From positions 1 to 10,675 of the forward strand of contig JNEM01016699.1 of NCBI GenBank assembly GCA_000697335.1: a DNA stretch of 10,675 bases, written 5' to 3'. Origin of the DNA: Conidiobolus incongruus B7586 (lineage: Eukaryota; Entomophthoromycota; Entomophthoromycetes; Entomophthorales; Conidiobolaceae). The notes beneath the pieces are model-generated. The model saw nothing but the letters and a program-made list of their open reading frames with translations, made no database searches and was not told where the DNA came from. Shown piece by piece: positions 1-8,001 of the stretch (the stretch's first letter is position 1; every line of letters starts with the position of its first letter). The position numbers were made by a program, and so were the translations under genes.

Positions 1-1240
1 TTTTTTTTAAAAAATTGAAATTTTATACTTTATGAATTAATTTATTTATTAATAGGAATTTTTTTCTTATAAGCATATTTTTTAATTATTTAAAATATTT
101 ATAATCACTTAAGTTATGATTTAGTTGATATATCAAATATAATAACTTTTTTTGATTTTTTTATAAAAAAATCTTTTTATATTTTAGCTTTATATATTTT
201 ATTATTATTATATAAAATAATAAATATTTTTATTATAAAAATATCAATTAAAAACTATATTATTTAAAAAAACAATATAACTCATATTAATTAATTTACT
301 TATAATAGTTAAATAAAAAATTATATACCATTATAAATCATGTTAATAATTAAGCTTTATTTATTAATAAGATAATTTTTTTATTGAAATTTATAAAGAG
401 GATTATTTTAACTTAATTTAATATTAAATTTTAATTTTAATTAAAAGATTATATAATGAAATTAAAAACTTATTAATTATATTAATTATTCTAAAATCTC
501 TTATTTTTATATATTTTTTAATAAGTTTTACTTAAATAAACCTTCTATAGTTTATTTAAGCTTTTATTATAAATTATAAGATATTCATATTTTATTTTTC
601 AAAATTAACTTAAATTTGAATCATAAAATAAAATATACTTAAAAAATTCTTTTACTAAAATAAAACAATATTCTTTATATAACTATTTATTTTATTTATA
701 AGTAAAAAATAATAATACAAAATAGTCTTTTATATTTATATAGTTTTTAAATAATATTTCTTTTAGATTTAAAATAACAAATATAATATTTAATGGTAGC
801 TTTAAATAAAATGTTATATTATCTTTATAATTTATTAATAAATTTTTAATAGTTTTAAAGGATTTTATAGTTAATTTTTAATAATACAAATAAAAAACTT
901 TTGATCATCTATATCTAGTTTAAATATGGTTAAATTTAACTTTAAATTTTTAAACTATAATTTTCTATTGAAATATATATATATATTGCTTTAAAATATC
1001 AAATTTCTTATATATTTTATATTTAATTTTTAAATCTAATAAACTATTTGCAATTACTTTCTTTCCAAATTATTAATAATAATAATAATAATAATAATAT
1101 TTATTGATTTAATTCTTAATTAGCCAAAATCAAGTAATAAATATTAGTTTATTTCTAATATATATATAAATAAGAGTTATAATAAAATTATAAATAATTA
1201 AAAATAGAATGAATTTATTTACAAAACATTCCCATAATTA
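1..1240. other. extremely AT-rich block without genes (left)
   Basis: Roughly 90% A+T by eye. All six frames are closed by frequent stops, and I see no tRNA, rRNA or protein motif. No CpG dinucleotide occurs anywhere from 1 to 1322. G and C survive mostly in isolated contexts, with several AGCT or GCTTT words. It could be ordinary intergenic DNA of this genome, a decayed and mutated repeat, or centromere- or heterochromatin-like DNA; the sequence alone does not choose between these. The composition changes over roughly 1200-1330 into less AT-rich DNA. Confidence 0.7.
1074..1098. repeat. (TAA)n microsatellite
   Basis: About eight uninterrupted TAA units lie near the right edge of the AT-rich block. 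It is a simple-sequence repeat with no sign of function; length variation between strains would be expected. Confidence 0.9.
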
Positions 1241-1959
1241 AAAATAATTCCAATATTGGCAACTCATTAGATATCACCTTAAATATTGATAATCTAATCA
1301 TACTGTACTTAATTATAGTGATCGAATAATCAATATATATATACAACTCTGTAATTGAGTAAGAATACAATAAAATCTATTAGCCAGAGATTATAAATAT
1401 CAAAGGAACAAGTGTAATTCAGTTAATTAATCCAATATCGATTAAAATATTCAATATACTTTTTTACTGTATTCAAATGCCAATTAGCTGATAAAAATAT
1501 TATTGTTATTATTAAATAATAATTACCCAAATGAAATTATAGATATTTAATTGATAAAAATTATCATTAAATTAATCAGAAAATAGCATGTAAAACTAAC
1601 TAACATAGTCTCAAACATACTACTAAATGATCTACTGGAGAGTGTGTATGGCAATTAGGATGTTGACCAAATCAGTAAATTTCTCTTTTGATAGATCGAC
1701 GGAAATGATAAAAAAGATACGATATCTGAAAATTTGAAATCTTAATGATTGATATGTTTAAAAATATCATTTTAATTCCTTATCAGGAACAGATAGAAAA
1801 TGGTTGTTAATCTCTAATGTAGGGGGAATTGATAGCTTGGTACTGTCGCATCCTGTTCCTTCGGATAAACAAGATTAAGGAACCAGTCCCGTGAATCATC
1901 ACAAGGACACACATTGCACAGCCACATCCCTGCAAACTCTTAAAATACCTTTAAATATA
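1241..1959. other. intergenic transition region, no gene recognised
   Basis: A+T falls stepwise here from about 90% to near 60-65% by position 1850. I found no convincing gene. A 47-codon open stretch on the minus strand (1950 down to 1807) has no recognisable motif. A perfect 8-bp inverted repeat, AGGAACAG at 1785-1792 and CTGTTCCT at 1853-1860, lies within it. The rise in GC and in C over G toward the right suggests that at least the right part is upstream regulatory DNA for the ORF at 2203. Confidence 0.4.
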
Positions 1960-2202
1960 CCAGTAGCTTCTATCATGGAAGCTTGATTTTGGTTCATATT
2001 CAAAATTCACAACTCTAATACCAACTATCCTCTCCCATATCTAACACTTCCAAACGTAACCCCTCTGCCTTGGTGTTACTTAAATCACCCACCAATTTAT
2101 CACTAGTTATACCATACTACTCACTTATCTGAATAATAAAATCTATTCTGCTACAATTTCTTTTCTTATTTAGCTTTACTCACTATTACATAATTTTATT
2201 AT
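1960..2202 (+). promoter_or_regulatory. C-rich putative promoter/leader of the 2203 ORF
   Basis: By hand count, 1981-2202 carries about 55 C against 13 G on the + strand, and all frames are broken by stops. The same sense-strand C excess occurs upstream of MID1 and, on the other strand, upstream of the dehydrogenase pseudogene. I therefore infer a promoter or 5' leader reading rightward. The last part contains a pyrimidine-rich TTTCTTTTCTTATTTAG (about 2157-2173), which could also serve as a 3' splice site if a leader exon exists upstream. No specific transcription-factor site is claimed. Confidence 0.4.
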
Positions 2203-2430
2203 ATGTCTCTCATTCGTTCTAATCTCCCCAATTTACAGTTAATCCCATATGATGAACCCAATCGGACGGCCATTGCGACCCAACTGGTCCTCATGGCCCC
2301 TAGAGTTGTAGATCACATAGTCACTTATATCTCCGACCATCATGGCGAAATATTAGAGCTGGCATTGATACCCCTAGCTAATCTCGTTACAGGTACCTTA
2401 AATTTAATTCTTGATTCTAAAATTAATTAA
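2203..2430 (+). CDS. unidentified small protein, 75 codons
   Basis: I do not recognise this protein. It opens with ATG and ends with TAA. Its GC content is well above the flanking DNA to the right, and a C-rich leader precedes it. The N-terminal third is polar (starts MSLIRSNLPN). The rest alternates hydrophobic stretches with a His/Asp/Glu patch (YISDHHGEILELA, about residues 43-55). There is no signal peptide or clear membrane helix. It may be only a first exon: a possible donor GTACCT at 2393 joins in frame to a CAG acceptor ending at 2466, preceded by a CTGAT branch-like motif, and that frame then runs to 2573. The donor is atypical, so I keep the unspliced ORF. No antisense frame is open across it, and composition supports coding more than homology does. 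Confidence 0.4.
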   Translation: MSLIRSNLPNLQLIPYDEPNRTAIATQLVLMAPRVVDHIVTYISDHHGEILELALIPLANLVTGTLNLILDSKIN

Positions 2431-3225
2431 ATAAAAAATAAGCAAAACTGATTAATATGGTATCAGTGGAAAATTACTTGAACATCCAAAATATAAAAAA
2501 TGAATATAGTTTTTCAACAAAATTAAATGATTTTCTCAAATATAATTGTTCTAATGAGTTTAGTAAAATATGAATTTTCGAGGTAAGCAATTTTTAAATT
2601 AAATAAATTGTATATAAATTCAGGAATAGATATCTAGTTTTGTCGATATAAGCAGGATGAATGCTACTAGCAATGAATTCACCACTTTGATACCATTTAT
2701 TGGAATGAATATAATCATAATTTAAATAATTTAAATTTCTAAACATTAATCATAATATATAAATTTTTTGATAAAATTTAAATATATTCATTTTTATTCT
2801 ATAAATGGATTTGTGCCATGATTTGGATATATATTTGTTTTAATGATGAAGAAAGTTGATTATTGAATATTAAAAATTATATTTAAATTGAGAATAAATC
2901 ATTAAATTTTTCATAATTATATTATTTCAACAGATAATATAATTTAGGATAATATTCCAATAATTGTATTGAATGAAAATTTATTATATTTTATATTTAT
3001 AGAAAATGAAAGGATTAAATAGAAATTAATTAAACGATTATATGATAGAATTGTTGAATATGTAAAAAATTGGATATATAATAAATGTATTATCTGATTT
3101 AAGAGATTAAAAAAGTGATATAGAACTAGATATAAAGTGTTTAAAAAATGATATCGCCTTTAGTGGAAAAAATTAAAAATTAGTAATTAACAGATTAAAG
3201 TATAATTTGAAATAAGACTAAATAA
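2431..3225. other. AT-rich interval with scattered short open frames
   Basis: No complete gene is recognised. Short frames include ATG at 2457 to TGA at 2573 (38 aa). A GT-AG pair with donor GTAAGC at 2583 and acceptors at 2623 or 2655 would connect a frame starting ATG at 2528 to a downstream frame reading MNATSNEFTTLIPFIG. This could be the continuation of the gene at 2203, a separate tiny gene, or decay. From 3001 to 3220 the + strand is strongly G-biased (about 33 G to 8 C) just before the tRNA-Trp gene. Confidence 0.35.
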
Positions 3226-3297
3226 GACGTTTTGGCGCAATGGTAGCGCGTCCGCCTCCAGAGCGGAAGGCTGGGAGTTCGAGTCTCTCAAGCGTCA
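3226..3297 (+). tRNA. tRNA-Trp (anticodon CCA)
   Basis: The full cloverleaf folds by eye. The acceptor pairs GACGTTT (3226-3232) with AAGCGTC (3290-3296), with discriminator A at 3297. The D stem is GCGC/GCGC. The anticodon stem is TCCGC/GCGGA around the loop CTCCAGA, with anticodon CCA at 3258-3260. The variable loop has five nucleotides, and the T stem GGGAG/CTCTC encloses TTCGAGT. A-box and B-box sequences (TGGCGCAATGG; GTTCGAGTC) are present. It reads UGG codons as tryptophan in cytosolic translation. There is no intron between positions 37 and 38, unlike Saccharomyces tRNA-Trp, and CCA is not encoded at the 3' end, as expected for a nuclear gene. Confidence 0.97.
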
Positions 3298-3319
3298 TAT
3301 GATATTTATCCCAGTTTGA

Positions 3320-3326
3320 TTTTTTT
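3320..3326 (+). terminator. Pol III T-run terminator of tRNA-Trp
   Basis: The first run of four or more T residues downstream of tRNA-Trp is seven T's, beginning 23 nt after the discriminator base. Pol III stops at such runs. The trailer is longer than usual, but no earlier T4 is present. Confidence 0.75.
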
Positions 3327-4153
3327 ATTCGTATAATTAAATTTTTGAATTTAATTATTATATTTCTTTCTTCTTCAATCTTACTCACTCTATCATCAAT
3401 ATAATGTTTGAAAATATTACTATTTATTTTTATTAACATTTTTTAATTGATTCACATTCTCAATAACATCACTTAAAAATATTTGTAACTTTTTTATCAA
3501 CTTTTTAGAAATAATCAAATTATCCATATAATTCAATAATGTAATATTTCTATAAATATATATTTTACTCTCATAATTTTTAAAATATTATAATATTTAC
3601 GATTAATCAATTCAAAATATGTTTCAATTTTATAAATTTTTATTATTTCTCATTATAGCTCAAATTATATTAATTTTCCATATTATATAACCTTTTGAAA
3701 AGATAATTAATATATTATATTCTTAGAGTAAAATATACTCAAAAATGTGTTTTATTGATATATAGTTAGATTAAAAATATGATTTAAAAAACGATGATAA
3801 AAATATTATATTAAAATAAGATTACAGCTAAATTCCTATATCAAAATTTATATTAGAATAAGTGCAATAGTAATATTTTAAAAATGAATAGCTGTAGTAA
3901 ATCAAAATATAAACTTGAATATATATCAATGCTTTGTGAGGTTAGATAAAGAAAAAAAGAATAATGTGGCGGTAATTGAAAAATAGAGTAGATAAAAGAA
4001 AAAAAATATAGTTGATAAAACCAAAAAAGAAAATGGAAAAATTTCAGAATATTTAAAGATAAGATAAAATAATAAAAAGAAAAAAAAAGGATTGAAAAAT
4101 TAAATAAGTATCACCTTATATAAATAAAATAAAATTATGATATTGTATATCAT
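3327..4153. other. AT-rich spacer between the two tRNA genes
   Basis: No gene is supported. The longest frame here is antisense to tRNA-Trp, although its part outside the tRNA (minus strand, about 3439 to 3300) is lysine/isoleucine-rich and could be a relic. Base bias changes through the interval: just right of tRNA-Trp the + strand favours C over G (about 31 to 10 in 3301-3540). From 3901 to 4140 it favours G (about 35 to 11) and becomes a purine-rich A/G tract that leads into tRNA-Leu and may keep the promoter nucleosome-poor. Confidence 0.5.
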
Positions 4154-4236
4154 GGCAATGTGGCCGAGTTGGTCTAAGGCGCCGCACTCAAGTTGCGGTC
4201 TCGTAAGAGGCATGAGTTCGAATCTCATCGTTGTCA
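4154..4236 (+). tRNA. tRNA-Leu (anticodon CAA)
   Basis: This is a class II tRNA. The acceptor pairs GGCAATG (4154-4160) with CGTTGTC (4229-4235), with G-U pairs, and the discriminator A73 at 4236 is the leucine identity base. The D arm GCC...GGC contains GG. The anticodon stem is CCGCA/TGCGG around CTCAAGT, giving anticodon CAA at 4189-4191. A long variable arm with a CTC-GTAA-GAG stem resembles yeast leucine tRNAs. The T stem ATGAG/CTCAT encloses TTCGAAT. It reads UUG codons. The gene has no intron, whereas Saccharomyces tRNA-Leu(CAA) does. The long variable arm could suggest serine, but anticodon and discriminator indicate leucine. Confidence 0.96.
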
Positions 4237-4242
4237 TTTTTT
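4237..4242 (+). terminator. Pol III T6 terminator of tRNA-Leu
   Basis: Six T residues follow the discriminator base immediately, a standard Pol III stop signal. Confidence 0.9.
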
Positions 4243-4498
4243 CAAATTATAAAACCAATTCAATATTTTAATAATTAATAGATTTTATTTTTTTTAACAA
4301 AAATTTTTTATTCGATTAAATTTCGATTGCTCCAAAGACAACGCAGATCCCATTAACCCTATTTACTAAATTTGATTTATTTCAACGCTAATTCAACACA
4401 AATAATTAAAATAAAAATATTAAATAATACAAAGTAATCAATCTTTTCATCTTTGATACTAACTTCGACAATCACACATCATTAGCATTATTGAAGCC

Positions 4499-4506
4499 TA
4501 TAAATA
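4499..4506 (+). promoter_or_regulatory. TATA box of MID1
   Basis: TATAAATA lies 42 bp before the MID1 start codon, at the edge of a stretch (4381-4548) where C exceeds G about 27 to 8 on the sense strand. The position so close to the ATG implies a very short 5' leader. An unused TATA-like sequence in AT-rich DNA is the alternative. Confidence 0.5.
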
Positions 4507-4548
4507 CTCCTTTAATATTAGTAAATAATCATAAATAAATTTTATTCA

Positions 4549-6090
4549 ATGAAATTTATGTCAGCAGTTTTATTATTACTACATTCAAAATGGATATTGA
4601 GTGACTCAAAATCCTTCGAATTGAAGCTGAGTTCTACATACTCTGGCAGTATTAAATCGGGTACAGATACCTATTTCAAAGTAGTAACTAATAATAATAA
4701 CGCTTTTCAATCGCTGAATATTCCGAACAACCTGCTTTACGTATCTTTAACCTTGTGTTCGCCAGTAGAAAATGACGCCCCAGACCTTAATATTTACTAC
4801 TCAACCACAGAAAGTACTCCAGGTCCCAATAAAGGCGAGAAGTTAAATAATAATTTCACGGCAGAGAATTATCCATTTTGGAAGACCTCTACTCATAATT
4901 TTCCAAAGGGGATAATATTAACAACGATTCCAATGAAACCAAGGAGTTCGGATATTAATCTTTATTTAGGAGTGAGTGCAAGTGGAAATAATATTGAATA
5001 CAAATTTCAATTAGCTGTGAATACTGCTAATTTTTATCATTACTATTCTCCTTCGAACGGTCTTGTATTACTCGATACTGATGATGTATCTGCAAGTTTC
5101 TCAGTGCTTAATCCTTCTCAGAAGTTTGACAGCAATGCTCAGACATTGTACTACCGATCCGTTGGAAATAATAATCTATACACCACATGTAGTCTTCAAT
5201 CCAATAACCAAACAGCATCCTCACAATCCGAGTCCAGCAAAATAAAAATGGGAGGCAAATTGCCAGAACAATTCATGGGTACTGAAGCATTTATATCAGA
5301 TCTTAACCGTGATACGTCTTACGAAGCACTTTTGATCACAAATAATCCATCCGGATCTACAACGTTCAATGTACCTGTTCCCTTTAAAACCACTAAATAT
5401 TCGGACTGCAAGCTCATGAATCAGCTCAAATTTTGTGATATGGTCTCTTATTCAGTTCCTCTGCCAAACAAATTCATTCATAAGGATAATAATTCAATGA
5501 AAGTAGATTTAGAAGAAGTTAAAAAGGCCTATGACGAATATGCTAGTGGTATGTTTGAGAAGTTTAAAGATTTAATCACCCAGTACGATTGTGAAGCTCA
5601 CGTGTATTCCCCTGTTCGCAACTGTAAAGATTGTGAAAAGGCTTATAAGGATTGGCTCTGCGCAATGACTTTCCCCAGATGCGCTGATGAGTCACACGTC
5701 AATGAACTCCATGGATTGACTGCGGAACGCCACACCCATGACAAAACAAAAGAATATCTACCAGATGATCTTAGAGAAGTAAATCCATATCACGAAATCA
5801 AACCCTGTATTGATCTCTGTTATTATGTGGTACAAAGCTGTCCTGTTGCATTTGATTTTACATGTCCTGAGGCGAAGAGTACCTTAAATTATACTTATTC
5901 TCAAGGAACCATGGAATTTACTAATATTACAATGTGGCAATCTATGGGAGAGAGTATGGGAGGACTTCCCTTCGGTTGCAATAATATGATGCGATCGGTT
6001 AGCTCTAACGGTTTCACACATATTTCTCAATATTCTTTACTAATTAGTTTAATATTTGTTACTTTGACAATTTTTACATCATATGCATAA
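4549..6090 (+). CDS. MID1: MID1-type calcium-influx channel subunit, 513 aa
   Basis: This is the regulatory subunit of the fungal high-affinity Ca2+ influx system. It partners CCH1 at the plasma membrane or ER and admits Ca2+ during pheromone, wall and ER stress. An N-terminal hydrophobic signal (MSAVLLLL, residues 4-11) is followed by a long extracellular beta-rich region to about residue 280. A Cys-rich C-terminal domain follows, with Cys at 287, 296, 348, 359, 362, 371, 378, 420, 424, 431, 439 and 477. Hallmarks are YSVPLP (301-306), CKDCEKAYKDWLCAMTFPRC (359-378) and the CIDLC...CPVAF block (420-435). NxS/T sequons lie at 102, 220, 314, 447 and 459. A hydrophobic tail (about 494-511) could be a membrane or GPI-attachment signal. 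Length matches the family (about 490-550 aa) and there is no intron. The first ATG places the signal peptide at the N-terminus; Met4 is an alternative. The gene converges on the downstream pseudogene. Confidence 0.95.
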   Translation: MKFMSAVLLLLHSKWILSDSKSFELKLSSTYSGSIKSGTDTYFKVVTNNNNAFQSLNIPNNLLYVSLTLCSPVENDAPDLNIYYSTTESTPGPNKGEKLNNNFTAENYPFWKTSTHNFPKGIILTTIPMKPRSSDINLYLGVSASGNNIEYKFQLAVNTANFYHYYSPSNGLVLLDTDDVSASFSVLNPSQKFDSNAQTLYYRSVGNNNLYTTCSLQSNNQTASSQSESSKIKMGGKLPEQFMGTEAFISDLNRDTSYEALLITNNPSGSTTFNVPVPFKTTKYSDCKLMNQLKFCDMVSYSVPLPNKFIHKDNNSMKVDLEEVKKAYDEYASGMFEKFKDLITQYDCEAHVYSPVRNCKDCEKAYKDWLCAMTFPRCADESHVNELHGLTAERHTHDKTKEYLPDDLREVNPYHEIKPCIDLCYYVVQSCPVAFDFTCPEAKSTLNYTYSQGTMEFTNITMWQSMGESMGGLPFGCNNMMRSVSSNGFTHISQYSLLISLIFVTLTIFTSYA

Positions 6091-6101
6091 TATCATTCTT
6101 A

Positions 6102-6107
6102 AATAAA
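6102..6107 (+). promoter_or_regulatory. possible poly(A) signal of MID1
   Basis: AATAAA lies 12 nt after the MID1 stop codon. In such AT-rich DNA the hexamer is common, so this is only a candidate. The 114-bp gap to the convergent pseudogene leaves room for a short 3' UTR. Confidence 0.3.
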
Positions 6108-6204
6108 ATACATTTATGAATTTTGTTTATTAAATATTTCATTTATAATTTATTTGATAGTAATTTTGATTGTGAATATTAAATCAAAACACTTGATCTT
6201 TGAC

Positions 6205-7488
6205 TCATTTACCAATAGCTAAGCTCGAAGTGAATTCAGGACTCTTAATCGCTACTAAGTTGATCATATTCTTCAGCCCAATTTCACCTTTGTTCCTCAT
6301 TACAAAATATTGATACCTACCTGAAGGGTTAGTTAGCTTTGGTCCATTATCTAGACTTGTCTAAAGATTTCATGTACTTGGAACTTGTTTCATAGAACTT
6401 GTCCAGGTCCTGTTCATTGACTGAATAGTCATTTGCATGGTTAGCAACTGCGAGATCTGGGCCAAATTTAACTTTGTTATCCAGATCCAAAGTCAGATGG
6501 ATTCCGAGTGAAGTTAAGTCAACATCAAGGACAGGATATATAAGACGCTGAGTCAGTGGTTGGATGCTTGAATATTTGAAGTACGGCCCTTTGGAGTACT
6601 ACTTAAATTGTAGCAAATTGTGCCTTTTTCTATCATCTTCACTCATCAAGTTATTGAATATTAGGTTCGCTATTTTGTCAGCATGTAATCCTGTACAGTT
6701 GATGATAGACTCAGTCTCAATCCAGTATTTAAGGTCTTGATTTAAAGGATCTCTGACTTGAATTAAATATGAATTTTTTTCATTTCCAAATTGAATGTCA
6801 ATAACCTCGCTATTTAAACTGATATCTGCGCTTTCACTTTCATTAATTAAATATTCCAGTTGATTGATATAGTCTACTGAGTTTATGATGCCTTTACATG
6901 GCGAATTCAAAGCTGCAGTACAACAAACATTTGGCTCCAAAGTACTAAGCTGACTGATTGTGACAAATTCTAAGGGAATGCCCAAATCATCTCCTTTAAC
7001 CTTGAGATTATTCAAATAACCCAATTGATCTTTCTGATCTTGCGCTACAACCCATTTCTCCGACTGTTTGTAGGACGCTTGATGAGTCTTGCAAAGCTCG
7101 TATAATAAATGCTTCTTTTCAATACAAACTTTGGATTTCAAACTGGTCTTGAAATAGTAAAAATCACCATAAATCATCTCACTCTTTCTTAAAGTCAATC
7201 CAAATTAATTGGATCATTGTAAAATTTGGAATTTTTATCTTATTACATTGTCTCCTGACCCAAAGCAAAAGCACCGTTCTTTTCTAGCAAAATGGTACTC
7301 TTGGATTGATTGGAAGGAGAGGAATTATTTGATAGTACAAGTCCTACAACAGCACCTCCAATAACAATATGATCAGATTTGACATCAGCTTGAGACACCA
7401 AGCTGAAATAGAATTTGGAGTGATGAAGTGGATTAGAAGTTCTGATTAGTGTTGATAGTGACAAATATATTGATGGTGGATGGAACAT
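6205..7488 (-). pseudogene. L2HGDH: decayed L-2-hydroxyglutarate dehydrogenase gene
   Basis: The family is a mitochondrial FAD enzyme oxidising L-2-hydroxyglutarate to 2-oxoglutarate. The first segment (ATG at 7488) has a Ser/basic presequence-like N-terminus, the Rossmann strand HIVIGGAVVGLVLS and ILLEKNGAFALGQET. A second long frame (7198-6599) continues the family pattern: SYKQSEKWVVAQ, and IINCTGLHADKIANL for the second FAD contact. Past a TAG at 6601-6599 the same frame gives KGPYFKYSS, RLIYPV, LGIHLTLDLDNKVKFGPD. After a shift of frame near 6355, GPKLTNPSG and INLVAIKSPEFTSSLAIGK match the family C-terminus, ending at TGA 6207-6205. Breaks: a stop-bearing insertion between the first two segments (possibly an intron, 7246-7188), the TAG, and the frameshift with a small deletion before PKL. 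Key residues are also changed: the second Gly of GxGxxG is Ala, and the conserved VIHxG is MIYGD. Most of the family's length remains, so loss appears recent. Confidence 0.9.
7188..7246 (-). other. possible 59-nt intron or insertion in the dehydrogenase pseudogene
   Basis: On the minus strand this begins GTAATA and ends TTTAAG. Removing it joins QET to (I)KSEMIY in frame (phase 2) and removes the TAA codons between the first two coding segments. The length resembles the 50-nt intron in the neighbouring G-gamma gene. Against it, the residues TLR just before the acceptor align with the family's SSR, so this acceptor would splice away conserved sequence; the true acceptor may have been lost. Confidence 0.4.
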
Positions 7489-7640
7489 TGGTTGGGTGAT
7501 TTGAATGATTTATTTTGAATTGAATTGATGATTTCAATTAGTAAGTGGTTTTATCCAAATTCTATTGGATAACTGGTTAATTGGTGGATTTTTTAAATTG
7601 ATTAAGTTCTGAGGGTGACATGTTATTTGTTGTGACAAAT
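7489..7640 (-). promoter_or_regulatory. upstream region of the dehydrogenase pseudogene
   Basis: On the + strand 7491-7620 has about 30 G to 7 C, i.e. C-rich on the sense strand of the pseudogene, as seen upstream of MID1. All frames are closed. It is presumably the former promoter and leader. I see no clear TATA box at a fixed distance. Confidence 0.35.
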
Positions 7641-8001
7641 ATTTATCGAAAAATGATTATATCGAATTTTTTTTTGCTATTTACCCTCATATAAGCTATA
7701 ACAACTCTAATTGAAATAATATAAAATTGTATCATGATATTCTCCTTTATTGGGATAGAAATCTGATTTGTTAGTTTCAAATAATTTATTTAAGGTATCT
7801 GCTAATCAATATTGAGAATTAGAAAAAAAATAAATTTATTAAACAATGAAAAAACACATGACATATTTTGATGTAAAGTTCTTTGAAAAAGTTATTAAGT
7901 TTTCAACTAGTGATTCATTTTGTCACTAAAATCGAATAAATAAAAGCGGTTAATTAGTAATATGCTCGTTAAAATGAATATAGGAGAAAATATGAAAGTA
8001 T
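7641..8001. other. intergenic spacer with one copy of a degenerate repeat
   Basis: It lies between the pseudogene's 5' end and the 3' end of the G-gamma gene, so it should hold the latter's 3' UTR. It contains TTACCCTCATAT (7681-7692), then ATCTGCTAAT and TTAGAAAAAAAA, a series that recurs in order near 9210-9320. A 27-codon frame on + (7846-7929) is too short to support as a gene. Confidence 0.4.

Noticed and set aside
1807-1950. 47-codon open stretch on the minus strand with a hydrophobic-basic product
   Set aside because: No start or family motif, and the surrounding region looks like rightward regulatory DNA; open stretches of this size are likely by chance at this composition.
3218-3439. 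73-codon frame on the minus strand
   Set aside because: It runs antisense through the tRNA-Trp gene, and its C-terminal third is just the tRNA complement. Only the Lys/Ile-rich part outside could be a relic, and nothing identifies it.
5063-5245. 60-codon frame on the + strand
   Set aside because: It lies wholly inside MID1 in another frame, and MID1 is supported by family motifs.
6599-6601. TAG read as an amino acid (variant genetic code) in the dehydrogenase gene
   Set aside because: The same gene also has a frameshift and altered catalytic-site residues, so decay explains the TAG without recoding.
7908-7928. Small hairpin TAGTGA/TCACTA
   Set aside because: Six-base arms are expected by chance in AT-rich DNA and no T-run or gene context gives it a role.
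7846-7929. 27-codon ATG frame on the + strand
   Set aside because: Too short to support, lies in a spacer that should hold a 3' UTR, and matches nothing known.
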